DNA of 64,000 nt, from positions 248,001-312,000 of the forward strand of contig NZ_JAYDZX010000017.1 of NCBI RefSeq assembly GCF_035607535.1. The letters run 5' to 3'. Position numbers and translations under genes: made by a program. Below, in pieces: positions 50,916 through 59,621 of this stretch. The notes under the pieces were generated by a model, which did not search any database, was not told the origin of the DNA, and saw nothing but the letters and a program-made list of their open reading frames with translations. Numbering within the stretch: the first letter of the stretch is position 1; each line of letters starts with the position of its first letter. Origin of the DNA: Salinimicrobium sp035607535. Lineage in GTDB: Bacteria > Bacteroidota > Bacteroidia > Flavobacteriales > Flavobacteriaceae.

Positions 50916-51268
50916 AAATTCTTATTATCGTCTTTGGCAATGGTGATAAGATAACTGGTGAAGTAATAATTTTTTCATATTCGAAGGGAAAGAAGAAAAG
51001 GAATTTTGAATTTTAAATCCTGAACCCGGAATCATTTTCCCGCAGATCTCGCAAATTACCGCAGATGCTTTTTCTGGCTCCCTTTAGGGGGAGGGGTAAA
51101 ACGGGAAATGGCGAAGTCAAGGAGAGAATGCTCTAAAAATATAAGAGCAAAAAGCTTTTACTTCTAAGTTCTTACTTTTGCTCTAACTTTGAAATTTGTA
51201 GTATATTCCGATAGAGAAGAATGTATCCAGAACCCCAGAGTTAACACCGATTTTCCCATAAGTCTCTT
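50916..51268. other. Intergenic stretch with scattered repeat remnants
   Basis: No gene. Contains CCCGCAGATCTCGCAAATTA (about 51040), similar to sequence at 31863 and inverted near 11150, and an inverted CCCTTTAGGG copy at about 51072-51103. The rest is AT-rich without structure I can name. Confidence 0.6.
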
Positions 51269-51934
51269 TTAAAAATAACAGCTCGAATTCCTTTTTTGAA
51301 ATACTTCAGGTAAACCTGGTGCAAAAAGTTTATAGCTAACAGACAACATAAACTGATTAAGTCGGCCATCATCCAAAAGAGCGTTATCTAATATACCGGG
51401 GATGCTTATTTGCTGAGTAACGGGAGAATTAAAAGTAAAATCATAACGTAGATCTATTTGAAGCCGTTGAAATTCTAACATTAGACCCACCTGGGCTGCA
51501 AGATTTCTTTGCTGACTAAAAACAGCTTCTTTCACGTTGTCAAGGTTGCTTTCCAAAATATGCTGATAGGCCGGGCCGACAAATACACTTACCCGTTCAG
51601 AAATGTTGCACCCTATAAGCACCGGTAAACTGACTTTCTTGATGCTGTAGGCTGAAGATATATTGGGGAATGAAAATTCTCCTTTTGTGAGAGAGTAATA
51701 TGCTTCAGGACGTAGATAAAGGTCGCTAAGCTCCCATTGTAGAAAAGTGCCAAGCTGATATCCAATCTGAGAAGTTGTTGTAAATGTTCCTTGTGCGCTT
51801 GTAATTTCTGCTGCGTATTGATTGATACTGTAATTTAAGCCACCTTTTACGCCCATTGAGACTTGTTGGCTATAGGAGGCAAAACATAAGGTGAAAAGAC
51901 ATATTAAAGTTACAGATTGCTTGAAAAGTACCAT
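51269..51934 (-). CDS. PorT-like outer-membrane beta-barrel protein
   Basis: 221 residues. Signal peptide ending at CFASYSQQ, then VSMGVKGGLNYSINQYAAEI and alternating strands (YQLGTFLQWELSDLYLRPEA, VSLPVLIGCNISERVSVFVG, MLEFQRLQIDLRYDFTFN) typical of eight-stranded porin-family/PorT barrels. It ends with an aromatic strand, though followed by extra residues (GLPEVFQKRNSSCYF). It lies 7 bp behind the Wzi-type gene, so it is probably a surface-polysaccharide accessory. Confidence 0.82.
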   Translation of the reverse strand: MVLFKQSVTLICLFTLCFASYSQQVSMGVKGGLNYSINQYAAEITSAQGTFTTTSQIGYQLGTFLQWELSDLYLRPEAYYSLTKGEFSFPNISSAYSIKKVSLPVLIGCNISERVSVFVGPAYQHILESNLDNVKEAVFSQQRNLAAQVGLMLEFQRLQIDLRYDFTFNSPVTQQISIPGILDNALLDDGRLNQFMLSVSYKLFAPGLPEVFQKRNSSCYF

Positions 51935-51941
51935 TTAAATT

Positions 51942-53369
51942 TTAAAAAGAATTAGAAAATCTGTAAGTAACAGAAAATCCTGCTCCTATAATAGTTTCTT
52001 TTACAGAAAAATCACCGGCTACTTGTAGCTTTAATTTGAAAGGTCGAACTGGTATTTGAACTTCAGCAAAGGTGGAAATAACATTAGGTGGTAATCGGAA
52101 TTTCCCTCTAGGATCATTCGAGGAGTAGTACTCGAAAGTTTTTAAACCAGTATTTCTATAGTGACCGTAATTGTTACGGTATGATGCTAATATTTTGTAG
52201 GGATAGTTTTTAAAAGCGGCACCTGTGAGCCCAAAATGATGAACCAGAACTGAATTGTTTCCCACTCTTATGGTTTTTGTGCCCAAGGGATAATCTTCAT
52301 AGTAGTTCGTGGTCATAAATGGAACCCCAATTATTCTGTTGTTGTTGGTCCAGCCCGAGGCGTAAACCCAATTGTTAAAATAACTGTCATACAAATGGGG
52401 ACCCGTCTGGCTCATATTTTTAGTGTAGTAGAGCTCATAAATAACACCAGTGATCCATTTATTTTGGTTTTGTTGTTCAAAATACAATCCATACCGCCCA
52501 TCAGGAAAGTTTGCCAAGCGGCTTCCGGAACCGTCTTCAAATATGCTGTTGTATATAAAGGTAAGGGATGAACTGTCGAATTTTCTAGTAGTATAAAGCT
52601 CATAGCTACCTAAATGACTTCCAAGAACATTTACCTGGTCTCCTTTTAGAGCCGTTTCTCCGCCCTCCCTTCCTGCAACGACTCTCAAATAATCCGAAAA
52701 AGAAGCTGGTTGCTCACCCCATGAAGGTGAGTTACCTGCCCAGAAAGCAAAATGTTGAATTCCCGCTTTAAATATCCATTTTGAGGTGAAGTAGTTCAGA
52801 TGAAAACTTTTGTGATGTAATTGAGCATCCTGAACATACCGGTCATTAGTCGTTAAGTATTCGGCCCATTCTGCTTCAAAAGCCCATTTTTTGTTTTTCG
52901 TAAAGCATACAGGTCTGTTAGTTTTCAATTTAATCCCGGGGAAAGGTCGCGGATTGAGAGACCAAAGAATATTTTCATTGGTGGCACTCAGTCCCTGATA
53001 TAACTCTTGTTCCTGCTTTCTTCCGGCTGTTATATTTAGCCAGCTAAAAGAGTAGGTTAGGAAAAGTTCATCAACTTTGATGTCATCTTCAAGAAGGGCA
53101 TTGTTAAAAAAAATCCCTGCTCCAGCCTGTAGGTTTGATCTTTGGTTGATGTTGTAATTTAATTCTGCAGAAGCGAGAGCAGCAAAGTTTGTCTCTTCAG
53201 AAATTCTTCCACGGGTGTTGGTGTGCTGCCAGAAGGGTAAGGTGTCGCCGGTAGAGAGTAAACCGGTTCCTGATATTTCAGCTGCGGCTGTTAATTGACT
53301 AAAGGCAGTTAATGGCATAAACAAAAGCAGCACGAGAATGCTGCTAATGTGAGAAAGTATAAAGTTCAT
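51942..53369 (-). CDS. Wzi-type capsule assembly outer-membrane protein
   Basis: 475 residues with signal peptide ending at LTAFSQL. The capsule_assembly_Wzi family pattern is visible: GDTLPFWQHTNTRGRISEET, strands such as NYNINQRSNLQAGAGIFFNN, the NPRPFPGIKLKTNRPVCF region, GIQHFAFWAGNSPSWG and a final strand ending TYRFSNSF. Wzi is an outer-membrane beta-barrel that anchors capsular polysaccharide. It follows wzc after a 424-bp gap of repeats, so it may have its own promoter. Confidence 0.9.
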   Translation of the reverse strand: MNFILSHISSILVLLLFMPLTAFSQLTAAAEISGTGLLSTGDTLPFWQHTNTRGRISEETNFAALASAELNYNINQRSNLQAGAGIFFNNALLEDDIKVDELFLTYSFSWLNITAGRKQEQELYQGLSATNENILWSLNPRPFPGIKLKTNRPVCFTKNKKWAFEAEWAEYLTTNDRYVQDAQLHHKSFHLNYFTSKWIFKAGIQHFAFWAGNSPSWGEQPASFSDYLRVVAGREGGETALKGDQVNVLGSHLGSYELYTTRKFDSSSLTFIYNSIFEDGSGSRLANFPDGRYGLYFEQQNQNKWITGVIYELYYTKNMSQTGPHLYDSYFNNWVYASGWTNNNRIIGVPFMTTNYYEDYPLGTKTIRVGNNSVLVHHFGLTGAAFKNYPYKILASYRNNYGHYRNTGLKTFEYYSSNDPRGKFRLPPNVISTFAEVQIPVRPFKLKLQVAGDFSVKETIIGAGFSVTYRFSNSF

Positions 53370-53730
53370 TTGTTGAAATAATAATTTTGTTCTGCTTTTT
53401 TACAAGAAACTCAAGAGTAAAAAAGATAAGGGTTTTTCCGTCTTTGTGAGGGAATGATAGACCGACTGAAGCAATCTCTTGTTCGTGAGCATTTCTCTAG
53501 TTAGGAGTCAATAGCCAAATCTTTCTTCTTAGGAAAGATTGCTTCGACTGCTTCAAAATGCAGCCTTGCAAAGAGGCGACAGAGCTAATGGACTAAAAGC
53601 CAATGGCTAATGGCTCAAAGCAACTTCTAATTTCGTACTTTTAAAAATCGAACTTCAAAAGAGTTTCCTCGTCGCCTCACCTTCTATCGAAGCTGATGCT
53701 CCGTCGGAATGGCAAAATCGTCCTTTTTTG
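53370..53730. repeat. Intergenic repeat mosaic between wzc and the Wzi-type gene
   Basis: Contains GAAGCAATCTC (about 53469) and AGATTGCTTC inverted (about 53546), as in the module near 44150, plus period-7 blocks (AGCCAAT, GGCTAAT; about 53596-53615) and CTTCGTACTTTTA-type units. No gene. Confidence 0.7.
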
Positions 53731-53796
53731 GACTACGAACTATCGTCTACCGACTGATCTACCGTCTACCGTCAAAAGACTATCGACTAAAAACTA
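53731..53796 (-). repeat. Heptad array ending in the wzc stop codon
   Basis: On the plus strand GTCTACC- and CTATCG-type units. Read from wzc the first unit includes the TAG stop (TAGTTTT, then TAGTCGA-like units). Confidence 0.8.
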
Positions 53797-56196
53797 CAGG
53801 CTCCAAAATGCCGCTTTCCCTCTCAACTTTTTCCAGAAGCCCTCAGTCTCTTCTCCGTAAGCATAACCGTACTTATTACCGTAACCAAAGTTGGCAGCTT
53901 CCACGTCGTTAAGCACGAAGCTTACATTCTTAAGCTTACCTTCTTTCCTGGCATCAACCGCGAAGTTAAGCAGTTTCTTTTCCGTATAACCGGCGCGGGT
54001 GACGTAAAGGGTGATATCTGCATATTGATTGATAAGAAAAGTATCTGTGACCAGCATACATGGAGCTGTATCCACTATTACATAATCATAGTTTCCTTCA
54101 AGCTCCTTAAAAAAAGTAGCAGCTTTTTTACGTCTCCATAATTCCGAGGGGTTAGGAGGAATGGTTCCGGAGGCTAAAAGATGAACACTCTCATTAGCTT
54201 TGGAAGTGGTGATGAGATCGTTTAGGTTCAGGTTATCGTTCACCAGATAATCACTGACTCCCAAATAAGATCGTGCATCGGCTTCGTAACGTTGTAGCTG
54301 CGGATTCCGCAGATCGGCTCCAACCAATAACACTTTTTTACCTGAATATGCCAGCGTAAGTGCGGTGTTAAATGCTACGAAGGTCTTTCCTTCTCCTTTA
54401 ACCGTTGAGGTGACAAAGATGGTATTTCCTTCAAACTTATCCCCCGCATTTACCAGGAGGTACTGTAGGTTGGTATGTAAGATCCTGAAAGATTCAGCGA
54501 GTACAGAACGGTCATTATTTGCAATAAGATCACTTTCTTTTTTAGCAATTCTTGGCACCTCACCTACAATTGGAATTTCTTTTGTAACACTCTCAATATC
54601 GTTTCGGTCTGCAATCTTGTTACTCAGTAGCTGCTTTAAATAGATATACAGGAATGGAATAAGCAGCCCCAGGATCAAAGCAGCAAGTAAAATGATCTTT
54701 GGTTTGGGTGAAACCGGTTCGTTGGAGCTGTAAGCAGCATCCACGATTTTGGCTTTTGGTGCGGTTACGGCCAGAGACAATGATGTTTCTTCCCTTTTTT
54801 GAAGCAGGAACAGGTAAAGAGCTTCTTTGATGTTCTGCTGGCGTTCGATATTTCGAAATTGCTTTTCCTTGGAAGGAACACGCGCTATTTGAGATTCGAT
54901 CTTTGCTTCCTGGGCATCGAGATCTCTTTTGGCGATCTGCAGGGAAGTCCGCATATTGTTCAAACTTTCCAGTACGTTAGCCTTGATCTGCTGAATTTGA
55001 TTGTTCAGATTTACAATAACAGGGTTGCTGGAAGTAGAGCCAGCAAGAATACGATCTCTTTCCAGAACAAGTTGGTTGTACGACTGAATTATATTCGCCA
55101 CTCCTTCATTTCCGCCTTCTTCAAAGCCTAGATTGGCAGGAAGTAATCCGCCTTTGTCCGACTTCAGGTAGTCTATCATGGTACGAGCCAATTCAAGCTG
55201 GGTTTCCACTGCGAGTTGTCTGTTTCTGAAATCACTGGCGTTTTCAATGAAAAGCTTTGATTCAGCTTCAATATCAGTTAGCTGATTCGCTTTTTTGAAT
55301 TGCTCCTTATTAGTTTCTACCGAATCCAGTTCTTCAGTAATAATAGCCAGACGGTCTTCAATAAAGTCGGCAGTATTCTGGGACACCAAATTTTTGTCTT
55401 CTATGGCCTCCTGATTGTATTGATAAATTAGCTGATCCAGGATCTGTTGTGCTTTGGATCGCACAGGATCCTGGAGCCCAAGTTCTATCAGACTGGAATT
55501 CTTGTCAGTTAGATTCACCTGAAGTTTCTCGCGATATGCAGCTGCTGCCGCATCAACAGTGCTAAAAATGACTTTTACAGAACCTTTTTCTATAGCTTCA
55601 GTAAGGTCGGTAAGATTAGGAGTGACCGAAATTTCAGCATAGGCTAAAGCAAAAGCCTCTCCAAAATTCAACTTTTTGACACCCATGTCTTCAGCTTTTA
55701 CCGAAAATGTAGAATCTGAAAGAATAGTGAAGATGAGCGGCTCAGGTTCCTCTATCTTCCTGAAGCGTTCTGCATCAAAAGCCAGGAGCTGAATGTTAAA
55801 AGGGCGTTCGGCAAAAACTTCAGAAGGAGGGACTGTTTCTTCGTAATAATAGCGAACGTTCAGATTCAGTTCTTTCGCCACATTGGTCATAAGGCGTTTT
55901 GATTTCAGGATGCCTATTTCATTTTCAATGGAAGCAGTACCCATTCCGCCTAAAAGGCCCAGATCGGCAAAGGCAGCAAGTTCCGAAGAGCCTGCACCTT
56001 TTTTCTCATCCTTGATAATGATGGTCGCTACTGTATTATAGACAGCAGTGGAGTAACGCAGGTAAAGGAAGGCAAGGGCAAGGCAAATGATCACCCCGGC
56101 AACAAAAAGCGGCCAGCGGCGCAAATAAATTTCAAGCTGTTCCCTTAGATCTATTTCTTCTTCCTGTGGGCGAACGGGAGTAGGTTGTTGTGACAT
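53794..56196 (-). CDS. wzc: Polysaccharide co-polymerase/tyrosine autokinase (Wzc/BY-kinase)
   Basis: 800 residues. Wzz-type N-terminal part with membrane helix PLFVAGVIICLALAFLYLRY, a long periplasmic coiled coil (about 200-480), then a second helix PKIILLAALILGLLIPFLYI (about 505). The cytoplasmic BY-kinase domain has Walker A TSTVKGEGKTFVAFNTALTL, Walker A' VLLVGADLRNPQL and Walker B YVIVDTAPCMLVTD. The C-terminal tail is Tyr-rich (NFGYGNKYGYAYGEETEG), the autophosphorylation cluster. It controls chain length and export of the polysaccharide. It lies 1 bp after wza. Confidence 0.96.
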   Translation of the reverse strand: MSQQPTPVRPQEEEIDLREQLEIYLRRWPLFVAGVIICLALAFLYLRYSTAVYNTVATIIIKDEKKGAGSSELAAFADLGLLGGMGTASIENEIGILKSKRLMTNVAKELNLNVRYYYEETVPPSEVFAERPFNIQLLAFDAERFRKIEEPEPLIFTILSDSTFSVKAEDMGVKKLNFGEAFALAYAEISVTPNLTDLTEAIEKGSVKVIFSTVDAAAAAYREKLQVNLTDKNSSLIELGLQDPVRSKAQQILDQLIYQYNQEAIEDKNLVSQNTADFIEDRLAIITEELDSVETNKEQFKKANQLTDIEAESKLFIENASDFRNRQLAVETQLELARTMIDYLKSDKGGLLPANLGFEEGGNEGVANIIQSYNQLVLERDRILAGSTSSNPVIVNLNNQIQQIKANVLESLNNMRTSLQIAKRDLDAQEAKIESQIARVPSKEKQFRNIERQQNIKEALYLFLLQKREETSLSLAVTAPKAKIVDAAYSSNEPVSPKPKIILLAALILGLLIPFLYIYLKQLLSNKIADRNDIESVTKEIPIVGEVPRIAKKESDLIANNDRSVLAESFRILHTNLQYLLVNAGDKFEGNTIFVTSTVKGEGKTFVAFNTALTLAYSGKKVLLVGADLRNPQLQRYEADARSYLGVSDYLVNDNLNLNDLITTSKANESVHLLASGTIPPNPSELWRRKKAATFFKELEGNYDYVIVDTAPCMLVTDTFLINQYADITLYVTRAGYTEKKLLNFAVDARKEGKLKNVSFVLNDVEAANFGYGNKYGYAYGEETEGFWKKLRGKAAFWSL

Positions 56197-56197
56197 A

Positions 56198-56971
56198 TTA
56201 ACGGAAAATAACTACGATTAATGAAATAAGCACAGAGGCGATCGAAATATAGACCGAGGCGTTGCGGTTATAGCTTGCCCCCTGTCTTTGAGCCTTATTT
56301 GGCTCCACATAGATCACATCGTTCTGTTGAAGATAATAGTAGGGGGAATTGATAAAATCACTGCCGGTGAGGTCAATATATTTGTACGTGGTCTTGCCGC
56401 CGGTCTCCCGCATTACAAGCACATTATCTCTTTGACCATAGATGGTAAGATCTCCTGCCAGACCAAGCGCTTTTGGAAGACTTATCCGCTCATCGGGTAC
56501 GGTAAAAGTTCCGGGACGGCTCACTTCCCCCAGGATGGTGATTTGAAAGTTTACGATCTTAATATTAACTATAGGATTGTGAACATATTCAGAAATCTCT
56601 GTTTTTAATTTTTCTATTAGCTCCTGTCGTGTGAGTCCGGCGACGTGGACCGTACCCAGAACAGGGAATTCTATATTCCCGTCGCTATCTATCAGGTAAG
56701 ATTGCAGTTGCATGTTTCCCTGTACTCCCATGTCTCCTATTCTCGGAGCAGAAGTGACCGGTAAATTGAAAGGTTGTACAGCCTCCAGGTTAGCTGCGGA
56801 AACAGTTATGGTAAGCAGGTCATTCGGCTGAATTTCCAAGTTGCTCTTTGCAAGATCGACTTCCGCCTGCAGCTGTGGCAGATCCTGGAAATAAGCTATT
56901 TTTTTACGTGAAACACAGGAAGTTGTTAGCAGCAAGGAAAGAGCCGCCAGTATTAAAAAGTTCCTTTTCAT
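56198..56971 (-). CDS. wza: Polysaccharide export lipoprotein (Wza/OPX family)
   Basis: 257 residues from ATG 56971. An ATG at 56995 overlaps the -7 promoter box and is rejected. Lipoprotein signal LLTTSCVSRK. Poly-export domain (NDLLTITVSAANLEAVQPFN ... IEFPVLGTVHVAGLTRQELI) followed by SLBB-like segments (VNIKIVNFQITILGEVSRPG, TFTVPDERI). A C-terminal membrane helix (VYISIASVLISLIVVIFR) is typical of Bacteroidota OPX proteins. It forms the outer-membrane export channel with Wzc. Confidence 0.95.
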   Translation of the reverse strand: MKRNFLILAALSLLLTTSCVSRKKIAYFQDLPQLQAEVDLAKSNLEIQPNDLLTITVSAANLEAVQPFNLPVTSAPRIGDMGVQGNMQLQSYLIDSDGNIEFPVLGTVHVAGLTRQELIEKLKTEISEYVHNPIVNIKIVNFQITILGEVSRPGTFTVPDERISLPKALGLAGDLTIYGQRDNVLVMRETGGKTTYKYIDLTGSDFINSPYYYLQQNDVIYVEPNKAQRQGASYNRNASVYISIASVLISLIVVIFR

Positions 56972-56992
56972 TAGGTATTTATTAAAGAGGTG

Positions 56993-57023
56993 CAAAGGTA
57001 GTATATTAAGATTTGTTTAACAA
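56993..57023 (-). promoter_or_regulatory. wza-wzc promoter
   Basis: On the minus strand: TTG (57023-57021), a 20-bp spacer, then TACCTTTG (57000-56993), a textbook Bacteroidota promoter. The start ATG 56971 lies 21 bp downstream. It means export genes can be transcribed separately from the upstream glycosyltransferase block. Confidence 0.7.
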
Positions 57024-57139
57024 TGCGGAAACCCGTAAATACGGGTAAATTCCAATTACCAAATTCCAAATTCCAAATCTGTGGCAAAGGTTAACTTATT
57101 TAAACTTGGGCAACTAAAATCTAAAACCGAGAACTAGGC

Positions 57140-58279
57140 CTACCTGGAGCCGACTATGGACTCTTTCGCTGACTTCGAACCCAAAACTTTAAGCCATCCA
57201 AACAGAGCAAATACGACTGAATACAACAGAACAACAAGAAACAAGAGCCAGGCATGGCTAAGTATATTTGAAAGAGAATAATAAACTCCAATGATCACCA
57301 GGTTTAAAAGACCCAGGCTAAAGCTGGCTTTTTTGTGGGATAGGCCAAGATCTATGAGTACGTGGTGGACGTGGTTACGATCGGGGGAAAAGGCGCTGAG
57401 GCCATTCATTTTTCTTATGATGATCACCCTAAGAGTATCAAAAACCGGTAAAAAAAGAATACAGGCCAAAAACAGAAGCCTGTTTGCAGGGCTATATCCT
57501 AGAGACTTAAGAGGAACAATCGGTTCCATAGCAAGAAATTTTAGACTCAGAAAAGCCAGGACGAGTCCTACAATTAAGCTACCGGAATCTCCCATAAAGA
57601 TCTTCCTCTTGCCTCGTGAAAAGTTAAACCTCAGAAATGCACCTAAAGTTCCAGCTAGGCTAATGCTAACCAGCACAAAATATGGCTGGCCGGTGACGTA
57701 AAAAATGGCGGTGTAGGCAACAGAGATCACAATTCCAACTATGGCAGCTAATCCATCTATCCCATCTATTAAATTAAATGAGTTGATGAGGGCAACAACA
57801 ATAAAACCTTTTAGAAAATATCCGGCTATTTCAGGAATTTCTGAAAAACCTAAAAAGCCATGTAGGTTGTTGAGCTGTAACTCAGGTGAAAAAATAAGAA
57901 AAAGAGCTGCGGTGATCTGACCAAATAATTTAACTCTGGCAGTAGAGATCACCAGATCGTCCTTTAGCCCAACCATAAAAAGTACGGTAATGGCCGCAAT
58001 AAGATGATTGCCAACATAGGTAAGTCGCATGCTCTGCAACACGGAGAGCACAAGCACAATGGTAATATAAAAGGCCACTCCTCCAAAGTTAGGTACAGCA
58101 ACGGAGTGGGAGCTACGTTCATTCACTCCGGCCATCAAATTCTTCTCCTTGCTAACCCATAATACCTTGGGAATGAGATAAAAAGTTAGACTGAAGGTCA
58201 GCGAAAAAACCAGCAGCACAAATAGCTCATAATTTTCACGAAAAAGTTCCAGGATCACCTCCTGATCAAGGATGTTCAT
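57140..58279 (-). CDS. WecA/MraY-type phosphosugar transferase (initiating glycosyltransferase)
   Basis: 379 residues with about ten to eleven membrane helices. Family motifs are RSSHSVAVPNFGGVAFYITI, VGLKDDLVISTARVKLFGQI (catalytic DD), NSFNLIDGIDGLAAIVGIVI (NxxNxxDGIDGLA), KIFMGDSGSLIVGLVLAFLS and SPDRNHVHHVLIDLGLSHKK. It transfers a sugar 1-phosphate, probably GlcNAc or a derivative, to undecaprenyl phosphate, starting the repeat unit. The neighbouring UDP-GlcNAc 2-epimerase fits an amino-sugar polymer. Stop codon followed by short heptads (CTAAAAT type). Confidence 0.94.
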   Translation of the reverse strand: MNILDQEVILELFRENYELFVLLVFSLTFSLTFYLIPKVLWVSKEKNLMAGVNERSSHSVAVPNFGGVAFYITIVLVLSVLQSMRLTYVGNHLIAAITVLFMVGLKDDLVISTARVKLFGQITAALFLIFSPELQLNNLHGFLGFSEIPEIAGYFLKGFIVVALINSFNLIDGIDGLAAIVGIVISVAYTAIFYVTGQPYFVLVSISLAGTLGAFLRFNFSRGKRKIFMGDSGSLIVGLVLAFLSLKFLAMEPIVPLKSLGYSPANRLLFLACILFLPVFDTLRVIIIRKMNGLSAFSPDRNHVHHVLIDLGLSHKKASFSLGLLNLVIIGVYYSLSNILSHAWLLFLVVLLYSVVFALFGWLKVLGSKSAKESIVGSR

Positions 58280-58363
58280 AATTGGAAAATTTTAGTTGGT
58301 GGATTCCAATCGGTAGGGGACGAATGGGAAATGAATAAGGTTTAATGTGTAATGTTTATGGGG

Positions 58364-58399
58364 AAAAGCCTTTAGCCTTTGGCCTTTAGCTTTAAATCG
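58364..58399. repeat. Heptads AGCCTTT/GGCCTTT between wecB and the WecA/MraY-type gene
   Basis: Units AGCCTTT, AGCCTTT, then GGCCTTT and AGCTTTA, 7-bp period, in the 190-bp gap. Confidence 0.8.
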
Positions 58400-58431
58400 T
58401 TTACAATTTAAATGCGAGGCATGTTAAAAGC

Positions 58432-58496
58432 TGTCGTCGAAAAAAAATCGTACTTCTAACTTCGTCCTTCTAATTTTGGTTTACTTCTAACTTCGG
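58432..58496 (-). repeat. Heptad array spanning the wecB stop codon
   Basis: From the stop: TAGAAGG, ACGAAGT, then TAGAAGT, ACGATTT. The 14-mer CGAAGTTAGAAGTA occurs once downstream of the stop and once inside the last codons (encoding KLEV), so the repeat extends into the gene. Confidence 0.85.
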
Positions 58497-59591
58497 CTGA
58501 TAAATCTCCAGCAATCGCTCTACAATTCTTTCTGCCGTTTTACCATCCCAGAGCGGAATCTCGCCACCTTTTTTCCAGTCTCCAGCCATCAGCTTATCGA
58601 GGTAAGGCTTCAATTTTTTTGGATCTGTTCCCACGAGTTCATTGGTTCCCATGGTTATGGTTTCGGGACGTTCTGTATTGTCACGTAGTGTCAGACAAGG
58701 AACTTCCATGACAGTAGTTTCTTCGGTAATTCCCCCGGAGTCGGTGATCACTGCCTTGGCATTTTTCACCATGTAATTAAATTCGAGGTAGGAGAGAGGC
58801 TCTACATAATGCAGTCTGTCATGTTCAATTCCCAGATTCTGAAGGATTTTTGCGGTACGTGGATGTACGGGAAAGATCACCGGTAGCTCCCCAGTGCCAT
58901 CTATGATGGCCTGCATCATTTCTTTTAGTTTCTCTTCCTCATCCACATTGGCCGGGCGGTGCAGGGTAAGCACGAAATATCCTTTTTCTTTTAATTTTTC
59001 GCCATTTACTTCAATCTTTGGATCAAGGAAATTCGGGATATTGGAAAGAAGCGTGTCGATCATGGTATTGCCCACAAAGTGGATACGATCTTCTTCGATT
59101 CCTGAATTGCGCAAATTACTGTTGGCTATCTCTGAGGTGGTAAAGAAATGGTCGGTAATACTGTCAGTGACCATGCGGTTGATCTCCTCGGGCATTGTAA
59201 GATCTCCTGAACGGATACCTGCCTCCACGTGCACCACCTGTGTATTTAATTTCTTCGCAGTAATACTGCAGGCCATAGTTGACGTTACATCACCTACAAC
59301 CAGGACAACATCTGCAGGATTCTCCTGAAGTTCTTTTTCAAAGCGGACCATGATATTGGCGGTCTGTTCTGCCTGACTCCCGCCACCGGCTTCCAGGTTG
59401 GAATGTGGTTCAGGGATCCCTAGTTGCTCAAAGAAGGAACCCGACATTTTCTTGTCGTAATGCTGCCCAGTGTGTACCAGGCGAAATTCAATATCTTCTC
59501 CCTGTGCTTTTGCTGCTTTAACAGCTTTGATAATAGGAGCGATCTTCATGAAATTGGGACGTGCTCCCGCTATTATTGTAATATTTGTCAT
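58470..59591 (-). CDS. wecB: UDP-N-acetylglucosamine 2-epimerase (non-hydrolysing)
   Basis: 373 residues. It interconverts UDP-GlcNAc and UDP-ManNAc for surface polysaccharide. Family stretches are IIAGARPNFMKIAPIIKAVK, LVHTGQHYDKKMSGSFFEQL, VVGDVTSTMACSITAKKLN, VVHVEAGIRSGDLTMPEEIN and AVITDSGGITEETTVMEVPC, with the catalytic acids in DVTST and EAGIR. It is 30 bp downstream of the deacetylase gene. The last residues (KLEVNQN) derive from a heptad repeat. Confidence 0.96.
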   Translation of the reverse strand: MTNITIIAGARPNFMKIAPIIKAVKAAKAQGEDIEFRLVHTGQHYDKKMSGSFFEQLGIPEPHSNLEAGGGSQAEQTANIMVRFEKELQENPADVVLVVGDVTSTMACSITAKKLNTQVVHVEAGIRSGDLTMPEEINRMVTDSITDHFFTTSEIANSNLRNSGIEEDRIHFVGNTMIDTLLSNIPNFLDPKIEVNGEKLKEKGYFVLTLHRPANVDEEEKLKEMMQAIIDGTGELPVIFPVHPRTAKILQNLGIEHDRLHYVEPLSYLEFNYMVKNAKAVITDSGGITEETTVMEVPCLTLRDNTERPETITMGTNELVGTDPKKLKPYLDKLMAGDWKKGGEIPLWDGKTAERIVERLLEIYQPKLEVNQN

Positions 59592-59621
59592 AGTAGAATT
59601 TTAATTATATAAGGAGGATCT

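Noticed and set aside
55560..55577. Further copy of the CAAAAATG palindrome in wzc
   Set aside because: Only one half matches and the other arm is degenerate; expected by chance in AT-rich DNA.
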